From Symbiodinium natans (Eukaryota > Sar > Dinophyceae > Suessiales > Symbiodiniaceae), in contig CAJNDS010002257.1 in assembly GCA_905221605.1 (NCBI GenBank), forward strand, positions 467,422-531,421: 64,000 bases of DNA, in the 5' to 3' direction. The position numbers were made by a program, and so were the translations under genes. The first letter of the stretch is position 1; each line of letters starts with the position of its first letter. Below, in pieces: positions 37,211 through 47,500 of the stretch. The notes under the pieces were generated by a model. The model was not told the DNA's origin, ran no database searches, and saw nothing but the letters and a program-made list of their open reading frames with translations.

Positions 37211-40200
37211 TCACAACGAGGGGGGTGTTACCCACAATCGCCTACGCGGAACAGCTGTAACATCAACGCGTCTCCTTTTATCATCTCTTTGCCTCTCGAC
37301 CTCTAGTATATCCTGAACTTCCAGGATAAGGCGCTTGGACACCCTGTTGGTGGTTGCCTTTGGGTGCTTTGGGAGAGCGGGGTTATGACACGCGATACCC
37401 ACAGCATTTAACTCATCAACTGCCGCATTAAATTCACTCTTCGTGGTGGTAACAGCAAAGACATCTTGTAGGCTAGCAAATTCCTGGTTAGGTGTGACCT
37501 GTGGATGACATTGCTGCCCCATCTGGATGAGCTGAACCAATGCTTCAGTAGCCCCTTCGATGAAGGGTGAAACTGCGTTTCTATTTTGGACGTACACCCC
37601 GTCATGTACCCAAAGCACTGTGCCTGCGCAGTACGGGAGCATTGCAGCGAGCCCTTTTCGCATTACGAAGCTTTCCGCAGCTTCAAGTGCAAAAGTTGCC
37701 CAATTCCTGTTGTTGACCCTTGCATCCGGTTGGTAAAACGGGATTCCTTGCTGGATCATAACCTGGAGGGTAGCTTTAGCCTGCACTAAATGTGCAAGAA
37801 AACTTGCCAAGGCAGGGGGGATGGCATAAGCAGCAATACTCCCTTCATAAACATGCCGAAGGAATGCATTGCTGTCCATTCCGACAGCTCTTTGCAACAA
37901 GTGCTTGGTTTGCACTGTTTGTGCTTTGGGCGCACGTGCAAGGTGACTACTAAAAAGCTCCCTGGCTTCAAGCAACGTTGGGAGGGGTGGATGAGTAGGG
38001 CTGTGACATGTAAGGAGGCGCAAAAGCGTATAATGCGCACCTTTCATGTCGATTTCAATTGCGTTCGGCCCAATGGCTAAGAAACGTGTTAGCCTTTTAC
38101 TCGTTTGCCAGTGCCTTATGGCATAATATCTACCCTGTGGGTGCAATGATGGCCTTCGATACTGGACCAGCCCTGGCCACGCTGTCTCAAGCTCGGGGGG
38201 GGGCTTGATCCGGTTGTAGAGGCAAAACCGCAAAAGCAGTTCCGGATTCCAAAGTGGGGGGGCCTTAAGAGAGATAATTTCAGCTCCGGAATGCAAGTCC
38301 TGTATAGCTTGCAGGTGCCATTGCTTGGAAGGTAACAGAATAGGCGGAAAGGATTCAGTGTTTATTTGCATATGAGGCTGACCCTCACCCGAGTCAAAGA
38401 AGACATCTTCATGAAGGGGTGCTTCGTAGCGGAGACTGTTAGCAGCGATTCCTGCCAGGTGGTCAGCGACTTTGTTGCCGACGCGAGGGACGTAAGACCA
38501 ATGCACTGTAATGGGTGTATGCGTTAATTTTTGCCACATGTTATCAAGTTTTCGCACTAGGTCTTCCCTGTGTAGTCTCAAGGCACCAGCAAAGTGCTTT
38601 ACAATGTTGATGCAGTCTCCCTGAAGGATAACCTCCCTGATTTGATTGCTAGCAGCAAGAGATAAGGCCTTGTCTAACGTTGCGTCAGCGGCGCATATTT
38701 CTGCAAACATAGAGTCTGGACAAGGCTGGAGTGGGATGGCAATCGTTTCAAGAATTACCGGGACTGGTCCGGGCGACCATACGACACCACCCGCACCACC
38801 TATACCTTCTTGCACGTGACAGCTGCCGTCAAATTGAGCAACAAGGTGGGTATCTTTGACAGGTTTTAACTCAACAATGAGTGGAGTACCTGCAGGGATC
38901 GGCCTTAATGCCGTAACTTTGAGGTGCAAATTGCCGCAATGACACATTTTAGGCCAAAGGGCAAGATTAGGGACGCCAAGGGTCTGTTGATACATAGGTG
39001 CAAGCAAGTAATGCTGTGCATCTAATGTTGCCAAGACATCTCCTATATTGGCATTCCTGGGGGAGACGGTAATACCTTGGGCGCTTGCTTTAATTAAGGC
39101 AGAAAGGGGATGCTTGACCTCGATATGGAGTCCTCCGTCGTTGCAACAAGGCTTGCAGCGTTCCGTGTCAACCCACCATGCCGGTAATGCTTTGGGAAGT
39201 AACACCCTCGGGATGGTGTTCCAAAGACGCGACGCGAGCTTGGGTATGTTACTGATGTGTTTTGCCCGTTGCGGTGTCTCACACCATCCAGGGTGCCAGG
39301 TACATTGCTGTTCCATGGTATATCTTCTTATGGTCGCAATCCATGCTAATAGGACGGCACAGAATTTCTTGTCAATCCCTCCTTCAATATCGATCTTAGA
39401 AAGGGCATTGTGACACAGGGAGTCAAACGAGGCAGTGCCAGCATATCCCAATGTGACTAGTACAATGAAGAGGGAGGCTTTGGTGACCACGCAAGCCGTA
39501 AGCCAATGCTCGGTTGTGTTTGCTCCCAGCCCACAGAGCAGGCAGTGGCTTTGGATGAAAGTACACTGGTGCTCATTGGGTATAGCCGCTCTGTAAGTAA
39601 TAGTTCTAACCAGAGCACCAGGCATTGCCGCACATTGCAAGAGTGGTGCTTGGTTAACATCACAGCAAGGCAGCATGCAGCTGATGGTATGGGCAAGGTC
39701 ATCAGGGCAGCTTTGGTTGAGATGACAGAGTTTGCAGACTGGCATGCTGCCGAACCCATTGTCATACCGGAGCTCTTTCCCTGTTTGTTTGCGTAGGCAG
39801 ACTCTACATTGCTCGTCCCTAGAGGCATATTGCCTGTACACAAAATATGCATCGGCTTCTTCAACAATGGCCCATCTAAGTGCGTAGCAACGAGTGACAT
39901 CAGAAGCTACGTTCTTTGGCGGGAGGTTTAGCGCAAGCAAAATGGCACATAGCTGTCTCTCATGTGCGTGGTTCGCGACTTTTTGTCGAAGATATCCTTG
40001 TGCCTGAACACAAGCAGCATTGCGCAAAACTGCTCTAAGCGCAATTTGCGCCTGCTTGAGCTTGCGACTGCCTGAGTGAGGTCGAGGTAGCGCAGCAGAT
40101 AGGGCATCATGGCACTTGCTTTTGAACTGCTCAATGATTGGTGAGTCTCCTAGGGTGACTGATTTCTGAATGGCTTGCCTGGCTTGCACAAGCAACGAAT

Positions 40201-41269
40201 GGTAGAAGGGAAGGTTGGCCGCATGCGCATTTTCAAGGTCATGCAGGATAACGTTTAAAGCCCATTTGCCTCTCCAGCGCAGCAATAGACCAACTTTAGA
40301 TAAAATGGCGCCTATCTCAGGATCCATTGCCCTAGGCGCTTTGATAAAATCAAAAACGCCCCCCATATGTTTGGCCTGAATCCAGGGACGCCTTAAAATA
40401 GTTGAGCTGGCTATAGCTAGTGCTTTGAGCATGTGCCTTTTGGTGAAGGCGTACAAGGAATTGCAGAAAAGGGGGCAAGAGGCAATGAAGGCCGTATGGA
40501 ATTGAATCCTGGCAGGCATTGATGCAGTAAGGGAAAGAGCTTGTTTGTTCCTTCTCAACATATTGCACAAGGCCTTATCAAGGATCAGCATGCGCAAGGA
40601 AACATCTGACATTTTCCTTTGTCCAACCCAATGAATTTCATCAATAGACGTTGCTTGCTCCCATTCATATTTTGACACGCGGCCACGCAGGATAAAGCCC
40701 AACATTGTTGCAGTCTCAGCAATAATTTTAGACCCCCAAGGCGTCTCGTCGAGGAGAAGGATATCAGCAGTTTTGAAGGGTTTGTTGGTGAGAATAGAAG
40801 TTTTGCATTTGCATTTGCAAGGCGATGCAATAATGCAAGCCAACAAAGCCTGGAAATTTTGCTGTTGTGTGCACATGCAAAGCAGCATATCGCGAGACAG
40901 GACGTAGCCTTTGCTTCCACTTACTAAGAGCAGTCCGTATCGCACGTCAAGCCTAGTCAGGGACATCCTCATTGCTTGGTCGAGGCTGTAGATGTTCTGT
41001 TGGAGCAGTAAGCACAAGGCTTGATGCAATGAGGGACCTCCAATGGTGAGAGTATTGCTCGGTGGAAGCTGTTTGGACTCAATCCATGCGACACCAAATT
41101 GGGCTATGCATGCTCTGACATCCCCAGGGAGAACCTGTAAAGAAATAAACCCTGCTTGGATGCATTGGTGACGGAGAACTTGTAACCCCGCGCTGTGCAC
41201 TGGTTCGAAAGTTCTTTGTGCCTTTTCCACCCAATGCAGGCCTTTAGAGGCAGCGCTGTTATCGTCCAT
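37211..41269 (-). CDS. LINE ORF2, C-terminal part: RT from YMDD, zinc knuckle, RNase H and polymerase-palm-like domain
   Basis: The frame opens exactly at the RT catalytic motif: bases before it read T-A-Y, then MDDNSAASKGLHWV. Thumb and connection regions follow. A Cys-rich block holds EQCRVCLRKQTGKELRYDN and HCLLCGLGANTTEHWLTAC (zf-RVT-like, near residue 620). RNase H is clear: VAQFDGSCHVQEGIGGAGGV, MFAEICAADATLDKAL, VILQGDCINIVKHF and NKVADHLAGIA (about residues 810-950). The final 350 residues hold NAIEIDMKGAHYTLLRLL and GTVLWVHDGVYV, which resemble motifs A and C of a second polymerase palm. Upstream frame 41259-42470 carries the first RT motifs; the two overlap with a +1 shift. Part of a 13-kb non-LTR element starting near 51 kb. 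Confidence 0.85.
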   Translation of the reverse strand: MDDNSAASKGLHWVEKAQRTFEPVHSAGLQVLRHQCIQAGFISLQVLPGDVRACIAQFGVAWIESKQLPPSNTLTIGGPSLHQALCLLLQQNIYSLDQAMRMSLTRLDVRYGLLLVSGSKGYVLSRDMLLCMCTQQQNFQALLACIIASPCKCKCKTSILTNKPFKTADILLLDETPWGSKIIAETATMLGFILRGRVSKYEWEQATSIDEIHWVGQRKMSDVSLRMLILDKALCNMLRRNKQALSLTASMPARIQFHTAFIASCPLFCNSLYAFTKRHMLKALAIASSTILRRPWIQAKHMGGVFDFIKAPRAMDPEIGAILSKVGLLLRWRGKWALNVILHDLENAHAANLPFYHSLLVQARQAIQKSVTLGDSPIIEQFKSKCHDALSAALPRPHSGSRKLKQAQIALRAVLRNAACVQAQGYLRQKVANHAHERQLCAILLALNLPPKNVASDVTRCYALRWAIVEEADAYFVYRQYASRDEQCRVCLRKQTGKELRYDNGFGSMPVCKLCHLNQSCPDDLAHTISCMLPCCDVNQAPLLQCAAMPGALVRTITYRAAIPNEHQCTFIQSHCLLCGLGANTTEHWLTACVVTKASLFIVLVTLGYAGTASFDSLCHNALSKIDIEGGIDKKFCAVLLAWIATIRRYTMEQQCTWHPGWCETPQRAKHISNIPKLASRLWNTIPRVLLPKALPAWWVDTERCKPCCNDGGLHIEVKHPLSALIKASAQGITVSPRNANIGDVLATLDAQHYLLAPMYQQTLGVPNLALWPKMCHCGNLHLKVTALRPIPAGTPLIVELKPVKDTHLVAQFDGSCHVQEGIGGAGGVVWSPGPVPVILETIAIPLQPCPDSMFAEICAADATLDKALSLAASNQIREVILQGDCINIVKHFAGALRLHREDLVRKLDNMWQKLTHTPITVHWSYVPRVGNKVADHLAGIAANSLRYEAPLHEDVFFDSGEGQPHMQINTESFPPILLPSKQWHLQAIQDLHSGAEIISLKAPPLWNPELLLRFCLYNRIKPPPELETAWPGLVQYRRPSLHPQGRYYAIRHWQTSKRLTRFLAIGPNAIEIDMKGAHYTLLRLLTCHSPTHPPLPTLLEARELFSSHLARAPKAQTVQTKHLLQRAVGMDSNAFLRHVYEGSIAAYAIPPALASFLAHLVQAKATLQVMIQQGIPFYQPDARVNNRNWATFALEAAESFVMRKGLAAMLPYCAGTVLWVHDGVYVQNRNAVSPFIEGATEALVQLIQMGQQCHPQVTPNQEFASLQDVFAVTTTKSEFNAAVDELNAVGIACHNPALPKHPKATTNRVSKRLILEVQDILEVERQRDDKRRRVDVTAVPRRRLWVTPPSL

Positions 41270-42470
41270 GTAAGCCGTTAGTCTTATGAAGCGCCCAAAT
41301 CAAGGGATCTAAGGCGAGACAGAAAAGGACAACAGAAGTCGCCCTTCCCATAGCAAGGCCTTGATGGATGGAGATAGGCTCGAGTAAGAAACCTTGCACT
41401 TTATGCTGGGTGCGCCTCCCAAACATAAGGTGGATAACGTAGGCTTTGATCCAGGCAGGGGCAGCTCTTGCCGCTAAGCACTGTAGTACCCACCAGGGAT
41501 TCACCCGTTCAAATTCCTTGGCAAAGTCGGAAAGCATGACTGTGTACTGGGCATCCTTGAGCTCCAAGTAGTGTTGCATTTGGGCATAATTTGCCTGTGG
41601 TTCTTTGAAGTGATTAAGAAGAGCCTGGGCAGGATGTAGCGAGTCTTTGAAAGACTCAGCGAGGACAGCGTAGATTGCGGAGTCAATGATTCGATCACAA
41701 GTATCGGGCATGTCTAGTGGCCTGTAGTTGTCCGCGTACGCACCCTTGTCAGCCTTGGGAATGAAGACTAAGGCCTGAAGCGGATGATCAGCTTGAGACA
41801 AGCACATCTCCCACATATGATCCCCAAGTAAGTTGGCAAAGTAACTCGGATTTTGCCTATAAAAGGCATAGGGCACACCATCGGGACCCGGGGAAGAATC
41901 CTTGGTGGTAATAATGGCCTTGAAGATGATGCTTTCATCTGGTAAGTCAGCCGGCACGAAGGGGGCCCTTTGCGCATATGGCTGTAGGAGTTTGTCCCAC
42001 TGGTTATCGTATTGACAAGGGAAGTGGTGCCAAAAGGCTCTTGTTGCCCTTAGTGCAGCATCAAACTGACTCATAGATGTGATCAGCTGGCCATTTTCGC
42101 TTCTGACCTGTTGCGAATCGATGATTCGAGGGCAGATCTTCCTGAAGGCCTGCCACTTAATTTTAGACTTATCAACCTGCAAATCTCTTTGAGCAACCAA
42201 GGAACGAAGACTTGGTGAGGGGGCAATTTTCAGCTCTGCACCAAGGTGTAGCCGATTAAGCGCTTCTTGGATCCAATGTCTCGGGAGCTCGGCTGAACCA
42301 TTACCTGACGGCGTGAAAGGGGGTATGGTGATATGCCTGGCTAAAGATGTGACGGTGCTTGCGTTGACACCGACAGTCGCACCAGTGCTCCTGTCCAAGA
42401 GGCGTACCAACTTCCTAATTAAGGTAATCGTGCTGTAAGTACAAACCTTTATTTTCCGGAGAAAAATTTT
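41259..42470 (-). CDS. LINE ORF2, RT N-terminal part (fingers and palm motifs before YMDD)
   Basis: Reverse-transcriptase motifs in order: SSPGPDGVPYAFY, VFIPKADKGAYADNYRPLDM, motif A as VMLSDFAKEFERVNPW, and motif B as IHQGLAMGRATSVVLFCLAL. The frame then ends GLHGR-stop on the very bases that encode YMDD in the +1 frame. No ATG opens the frame (TTG at 42410; open to a TAG near 42470). In the intact element this would be continuous with the endonuclease frame upstream and the YMDD frame downstream. An insertion of about 820 bp separates it from the endonuclease part. Confidence 0.85.
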   Translation of the reverse strand, partial: KIFLRKIKVCTYSTITLIRKLVRLLDRSTGATVGVNASTVTSLARHITIPPFTPSGNGSAELPRHWIQEALNRLHLGAELKIAPSPSLRSLVAQRDLQVDKSKIKWQAFRKICPRIIDSQQVRSENGQLITSMSQFDAALRATRAFWHHFPCQYDNQWDKLLQPYAQRAPFVPADLPDESIIFKAIITTKDSSPGPDGVPYAFYRQNPSYFANLLGDHMWEMCLSQADHPLQALVFIPKADKGAYADNYRPLDMPDTCDRIIDSAIYAVLAESFKDSLHPAQALLNHFKEPQANYAQMQHYLELKDAQYTVMLSDFAKEFERVNPWWVLQCLAARAAPAWIKAYVIHLMFGRRTQHKVQGFLLEPISIHQGLAMGRATSVVLFCLALDPLIWALHKTNGLHGR

Positions 42471-43268
42471 CGAATTCTACGAATGAGAAAGTTTTTCGGC
42501 TCAGACGAAGAGAGGCCACAGCCCTCTCAGCCACAACCCTCGTGGAGAGGGTCCGGGAAAATTTTTCTGCCCACCCACCCACTCCAATTGTGCCTTACAT
42601 TGGGCAGTTGAGATGAAACGTGATGCCGGAACAGCGGGTCTTGATGAAGAGACGAACAAAGAATCAAGGATCCAATGGCTGGCAGTGATGGTAACCAATG
42701 TGCCGGTTGTGGATGTTGTGCTTTGTAGAGTGGCGACCACAGGAACAGTTGACGACGTCAAGTTTGCGGTTGCTGACGATGTGTGGCATCGCTCTGGGCA
42801 TGACTTACGTACTTCCAGTTTCCGCTTGGAAATGCAGGGTCGTCATGTGCCTTACAGCACGAACCTCAGCGATCTACCGGTGCACCTCGGAACATGTGTG
42901 CACTTCGTTGTTCAACTCAACCATTGACAGGCCGCTCACTTAGGCGGAACCGCTGAGTGCAGCAGAGAACTCTGCTTTCCGCACTTTGTGTAGCGTTTCA
43001 CGGGGGAGCTGGGAGCTTTCGTTTCTCACACACCTGCAGAGGACAGATCTCGGATGGAAGCAGACATAGCAAATCCCCTTCCTTGGAAAAGATGCCAGTG
43101 CATAAGCTTCAGTCGTGTTAGCGTGAGGGTGCATGTCATTGCAGTCGGTGCATGTGAATAGCATTGCCGTGCATGGAACACCAATGAATGAGCATAACAT
43201 CGATGGATCGCGTACTTTCAGCCAGGCGATGTTTTCATACATGTGAAACATTTTTGTTTGGAAAATAA
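42449..43268. mobile_element. Probable insertion with short inverted ends inside LINE ORF2
   Basis: The endonuclease frame loses sense near 43250 and RT sequence resumes near 42440. The intervening 820 bp has no counterpart expected in a LINE. Its ends are inverted: ttattttcc at 42449-42457 and ggaaaataa at 43260-43268, with similarity extending about 22 bases (AAAAAT-TTTC). No target-site duplication or transposase was found, so this may be a MITE-like element. A 24-bp inverted match also lies inside it (about 42452 and 42550). Confidence 0.4.
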
Positions 43269-44537
43269 TGCAACAATTGAGTTTCCAGCTTGGGCACGTA
43301 GGTTTGCATGCCACAAGAAACATGTGGCTTTTTGTGCGACTAGCGCGTCTGAAGGGCAGAGTTTTTGACCTTTGTTCTGCTCTTCAATCAAGCGGGCTTT
43401 AGTGCAATTGATTAGTTTACGAAGAAGAAGGTGCGAAGGGCTAGTCTCCGCAGCCTCGATGCCAGGCAAGTCAGTAGTCGCAGGTGGAACAGAAAAAGCT
43501 GCAGCAGGAACTGTCCGAACAGGTATCGCCGGGACATCTTTGTCAAGCTTATGCTTCGGCCGAAACCGAATTTTTACCAAGTGATGTCCTCCAGTTACTT
43601 TTTTGTGCTTCCATGAGACAGAACAGATCTTGGCGGACAAGTACAGCGAGCTGGAAATAAGGTAATGGTCAAGGTGGCTGCAGGTAGAGCCTTGTTCGAA
43701 AGTTGGCCCTTCAGACTTGCATTCAATCATGTCGCCTTGAGCAAGGAGATGTGCATACTCACCCTCCTTCTGCTGATTGACCGCATTGAAGTCCCCCCCA
43801 AGGACAATCACATGAGTTGCATCCTTGACAAAAGCACTAAGTGCAGGGAAAAGCTTCCCCCATTGATCAGGGTGCCAATAAACCGACAGGAGCCAGTAGC
43901 AGACAGACCGAAATCTGACCAGCACGGCAAGGGCAAAACCAGGCACAAGGTCGACAGTTTCTACTACTTTATAGTCCTGTGGCAAACAGACAGCGACTCC
44001 TCCAGAGTGTCCAGATTCCTTCCAAATAGCGAGAGAGGCAATCGTATTTATTCTGGCAGTTGCCTGTCTGAATCGGTGTAAGCAGGCAGCATTCCATTTG
44101 GTTTCCTGCAAGAGCACTGGCGTTTGGTGAGCCAACGCACCAATGGTACGAAGCTTGGCAAGACCAATAGTGTCAAAGGTACACAGCGAGGTAACGTTCC
44201 AACTAACGACCGCCTGCAGCTTGCACGGCTCCTTAGGGATCGTGTCGAAGTAAGGAACAAGCCTGTCAGCTATGAGATTCAGTGCAAGTTCAAGCTCTTC
44301 TGTTGGGAGCTGAAGGTTGATAGCAGCGATTAGGTTAAAAGGTCGGCTGTCATTGGCCATGAGAGCAAGCTTTAGCTCACGTGTTGTGGGATAGGTGAGT
44401 GGAAGGTTGTAGGCAAGGAGAATGCTGTTGAGGGATCTGACACGTGCGCGATGTCTACGACAGGCAACATAGGCATTGAGGTGATCAAGGAAGGTCGTAG
44501 ACCTTGCCTTGATCACCACGTTACGGATCGTCGTCAT
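43218..44537 (-). CDS. LINE ORF2, AP-endonuclease-like domain
   Basis: The ATG at 44537 overlaps the ORF1 stop as ATGA. About 130 residues of unknown sequence precede the endonuclease: AVVSWNVTSL, VLLQETKWNA, GHSGGVAVCLPQ, LLSVYWHPD, VIVLGGDFNAV and CSHLDHYLIS correspond to the APE motifs carrying N, E, Y, D-N and D. The last motif, usually SDH, reads TGGHHLVKI, so the His remains but the Asp is Gly. The enzyme nicks target DNA to prime reverse transcription. After LWHANLRAQAGNSIVALF the frame runs into the inserted element and stops. Confidence 0.85.
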   Translation of the reverse strand: MTTIRNVVIKARSTTFLDHLNAYVACRRHRARVRSLNSILLAYNLPLTYPTTRELKLALMANDSRPFNLIAAINLQLPTEELELALNLIADRLVPYFDTIPKEPCKLQAVVSWNVTSLCTFDTIGLAKLRTIGALAHQTPVLLQETKWNAACLHRFRQATARINTIASLAIWKESGHSGGVAVCLPQDYKVVETVDLVPGFALAVLVRFRSVCYWLLSVYWHPDQWGKLFPALSAFVKDATHVIVLGGDFNAVNQQKEGEYAHLLAQGDMIECKSEGPTFEQGSTCSHLDHYLISSSLYLSAKICSVSWKHKKVTGGHHLVKIRFRPKHKLDKDVPAIPVRTVPAAAFSVPPATTDLPGIEAAETSPSHLLLRKLINCTKARLIEEQNKGQKLCPSDALVAQKATCFLWHANLRAQAGNSIVALFSKQKCFTCMKTSPG

Positions 44538-47500
44538 AGGGGCAGAGGGTCCCGATGGACCCCATAGAAGCAATGGTAGACAGCAGGTTGCCGATCGTAG
44601 ACATAAATGCGCAATGCCTTTCCTTGGGTGGGAATTGTGGAGGGGATGCTGTTGTGGGTGACAGTCTGTTGATGCACCGTACCTTGCCTATATGTGGTGT
44701 AGTGTGCACCTCGTGCATCAATACCAATATACACAGCTTGTCGACACGGTAGAGCAAGTTTAGCAAAGCAAGAGAAGTCGCGCAAGACCTCGCCAAGCCA
44801 GGTTTCATTAGAATTGCAATCTGAAGTAAAGACTTTACTGGTATGATTCTCAGTAAAGTATGGGGTTAAGAAGAGCGCAAAGAGTTCCCTTTGCTCAAGG
44901 TAAGGGGAACAAAGGATAGTATGGCCGTGCAGGTGTAAGGCAGCTTCATTACCCTCAAATATCAGACAAGGCGTTGGTAGCTGGCTGTTCTCTTGGATTA
45001 CTTTGTGAAGGAAGGTGCCAGGGCTGGCTCCTCTTCGTTCAATGTCAACGACCCCAAAGATTGATGCTTGGGTAAGCGCATGCACAGTATCACGAGCCTG
45101 GGAGGCATTGAGCATTGCTAAGGCACAGTGATCATCTTGTTCGACATATAGGAAGAAGTCGACTGGTGGAGACTTCTTGCCAGCGTTAGCATCTTTCAAG
45201 TGCTGCACATGGAGGGTATTTTGCTGTCCCTTTACAAGGAGGAATTGAGGGATGAACTCGTCTCTATGCGCGACAAACTCAAGGTGCAACGCTTTGAGAA
45301 AGCTGATCAAGCACCGCCCTTGTGCAGGGAAGTCAAGAAAGTGTAAGGCAAACTTGGCACCGAGATTCGCAGCAGTCTCTCTGCACAAATTAGCCATGAC
45401 ATTGCGTCTCGATCCACACAAAAGCTTTAATTGAGGGTCAACAATTTGCAAGACACGCTGGATGGCCGATGGGATTCCTTTTTCTTGCAGTAAGTCTTGC
45501 GTTTGATGGAATCGAGTTTCCATCACAAAGGAAATTCCTCTAGGGATGCCGGACGCGCTCTCTCTAATGCCTTGGAATTTACCTTGGCCGAAGGTGTACT
45601 CCAGAACAACAGGTTTATTGACAGTTAAACCTTGTTTGAGCCAGCCAACCGCATTAAGTTCATCGCATGGAAAAGGCGCATGAAACTTATGCGAAAACTT
45701 GTCTTGAAGCTTAACAGCTGTAGTAGCAGCAAGAACTTGTTGGCCATAGCTAAGCCAGTATTGGAGAAACTGTGAGAGGGGAAGCGGTTTCCAATGACTG
45801 TCGGGGTTCTCATTCAGTAACTCTCGAAGGGATGTGTATTTGATCGCAGCTTTGAGAGCACCAGGGTAGAAGCAATTCCCAACAATGGAAGCAATACACA
45901 TATCATTAATGTGTTCTTCCACATCAGCAAGCCAGATATCGAGCTCAGCATCTCTCAACATTTCCTTGTAGTGAGCAACCCTGAAAGGAGGAATGCCACT
46001 ATCACCTATAAGGAAGGCATTTTCTGCACGGAGAAGTTCGTAGTTAGCTTCCGCAAAGCGATCCATTGCTGCAAGGCTTGGGATGTCCGCTTGAAGAGAA
46101 AGCTTCTGAACATCTGTGACAAAGCGCAGGCCAATGGGTCCATCAGGAACAAATTTTTCCCATTGTAGATTTGGAACCCCATTGGAGGTATTAGCCGCTT
46201 GCGAGAATTGCCTCTGGAAAGCTTCAGCTCCGCCGAAGCTGGGTACATGGTAAAGAAGGGCAGAGGGGTGGTAAAAGTATGCAGCCAATCGAAGCCCTCT
46301 CTCGCGATCAAAGCGTTTGGGACGGAGCCAAGGCTTTAGCTTTTCGCCGGGGGGTTTTATTCCGCACATGTGTTCCGCAACAGGACGCCATCCTTGGAAC
46401 CACGGCGTGGGGCGGTTGCTGAGGGTGCCAATTTGCCCATATCTAGTGAAGAATTTCCTTTTCCTTTCAACATGGCCGAATGTAGCTCCAGCAATGTGAT
46501 GGCAGCAACAATCACGTATTCCGAAGATCTGCTGAATGAAGTCCTGGTGTATGGGCTTCATAGACCCAGCATTTTCAAGGAAGATATGCACGCACTGAAG
46601 GATACTGGGTTCAATGCTCTGGAATGCAAGCAAAATTGCGTATAAGACAAGCATGTGTTGCGAGCGGTCTCCCAGAAGTCCTAATCCACCTGAACTGGAC
46701 CCTGCAACAGTGAGATCTTGGCAGGGGGAACCGGCGGGAATGATGATGGCTGTTTTTTGTGGATGAATCCTTCCCAGGAAAGACAAACATTCACGCAGCA
46801 ATCGGTAATCCTCTTTAAGCAGGGTCCAAACGTCATCGATTGCGATCGATGGCACACGGCGCGAGTCAAGAGCCCACCTTTGGCTTTTGTCATAGTCATA
46901 CTTGTGGCATATGAGGGCGCGAAGGACGCTGTCACTTTCTGCACTCACAGCCGCAACTGGTTGTTGCTTGAGGCATTCAACGGTGACAGCACGTGATATT
47001 CCGCATCCATCAAAAAGCGATAAGATGATGTAACGTTCAACACCAAGTGCGACCTGTATGCAGTCTTCCGACGAGACAGCATTACTTTGATTATTCCTGC
47101 TTCCAATTTTACCGTCTTTTCTCTTGGAGACAGGCTTGGCATTGTTAAGCTTATCGAGGCTTTTCTTGACTCTTCGCATCTGAGAATTAGAGCTTAAGTC
47201 AGACTTGGCTTTAAGGGGCTGGCTGCCCCTATCAGAGTCATTCTTCTCAGAGTTCAGCACAGTTTGAACTTCATGTTGTTGCGGTCTCTGTTCCTCATCG
47301 GAATCAGTAGCAATGGAGTGCACTTCAGGAAGAGATGCATTATCAAGTTGTGTTGCCAAAGCAGTACTAGGGTCGGGTTGGAGACTGACACTGGCTTGGT
47401 GTTCTGACTCCTCATCGAATTTGCCCTTTTGGGCGAGTGTAAATTCAGTACCGCTTTGACATTCCTGTGCTTGTGGCAGAAGATGGGCACAGGGCGGACT

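Noticed and set aside
41259-41290. Firm call of a programmed ribosomal frameshift
   Set aside because: Only one copy is visible and many other frames in the window are broken by indels, so mutation is the simpler reading; kept only as a question.
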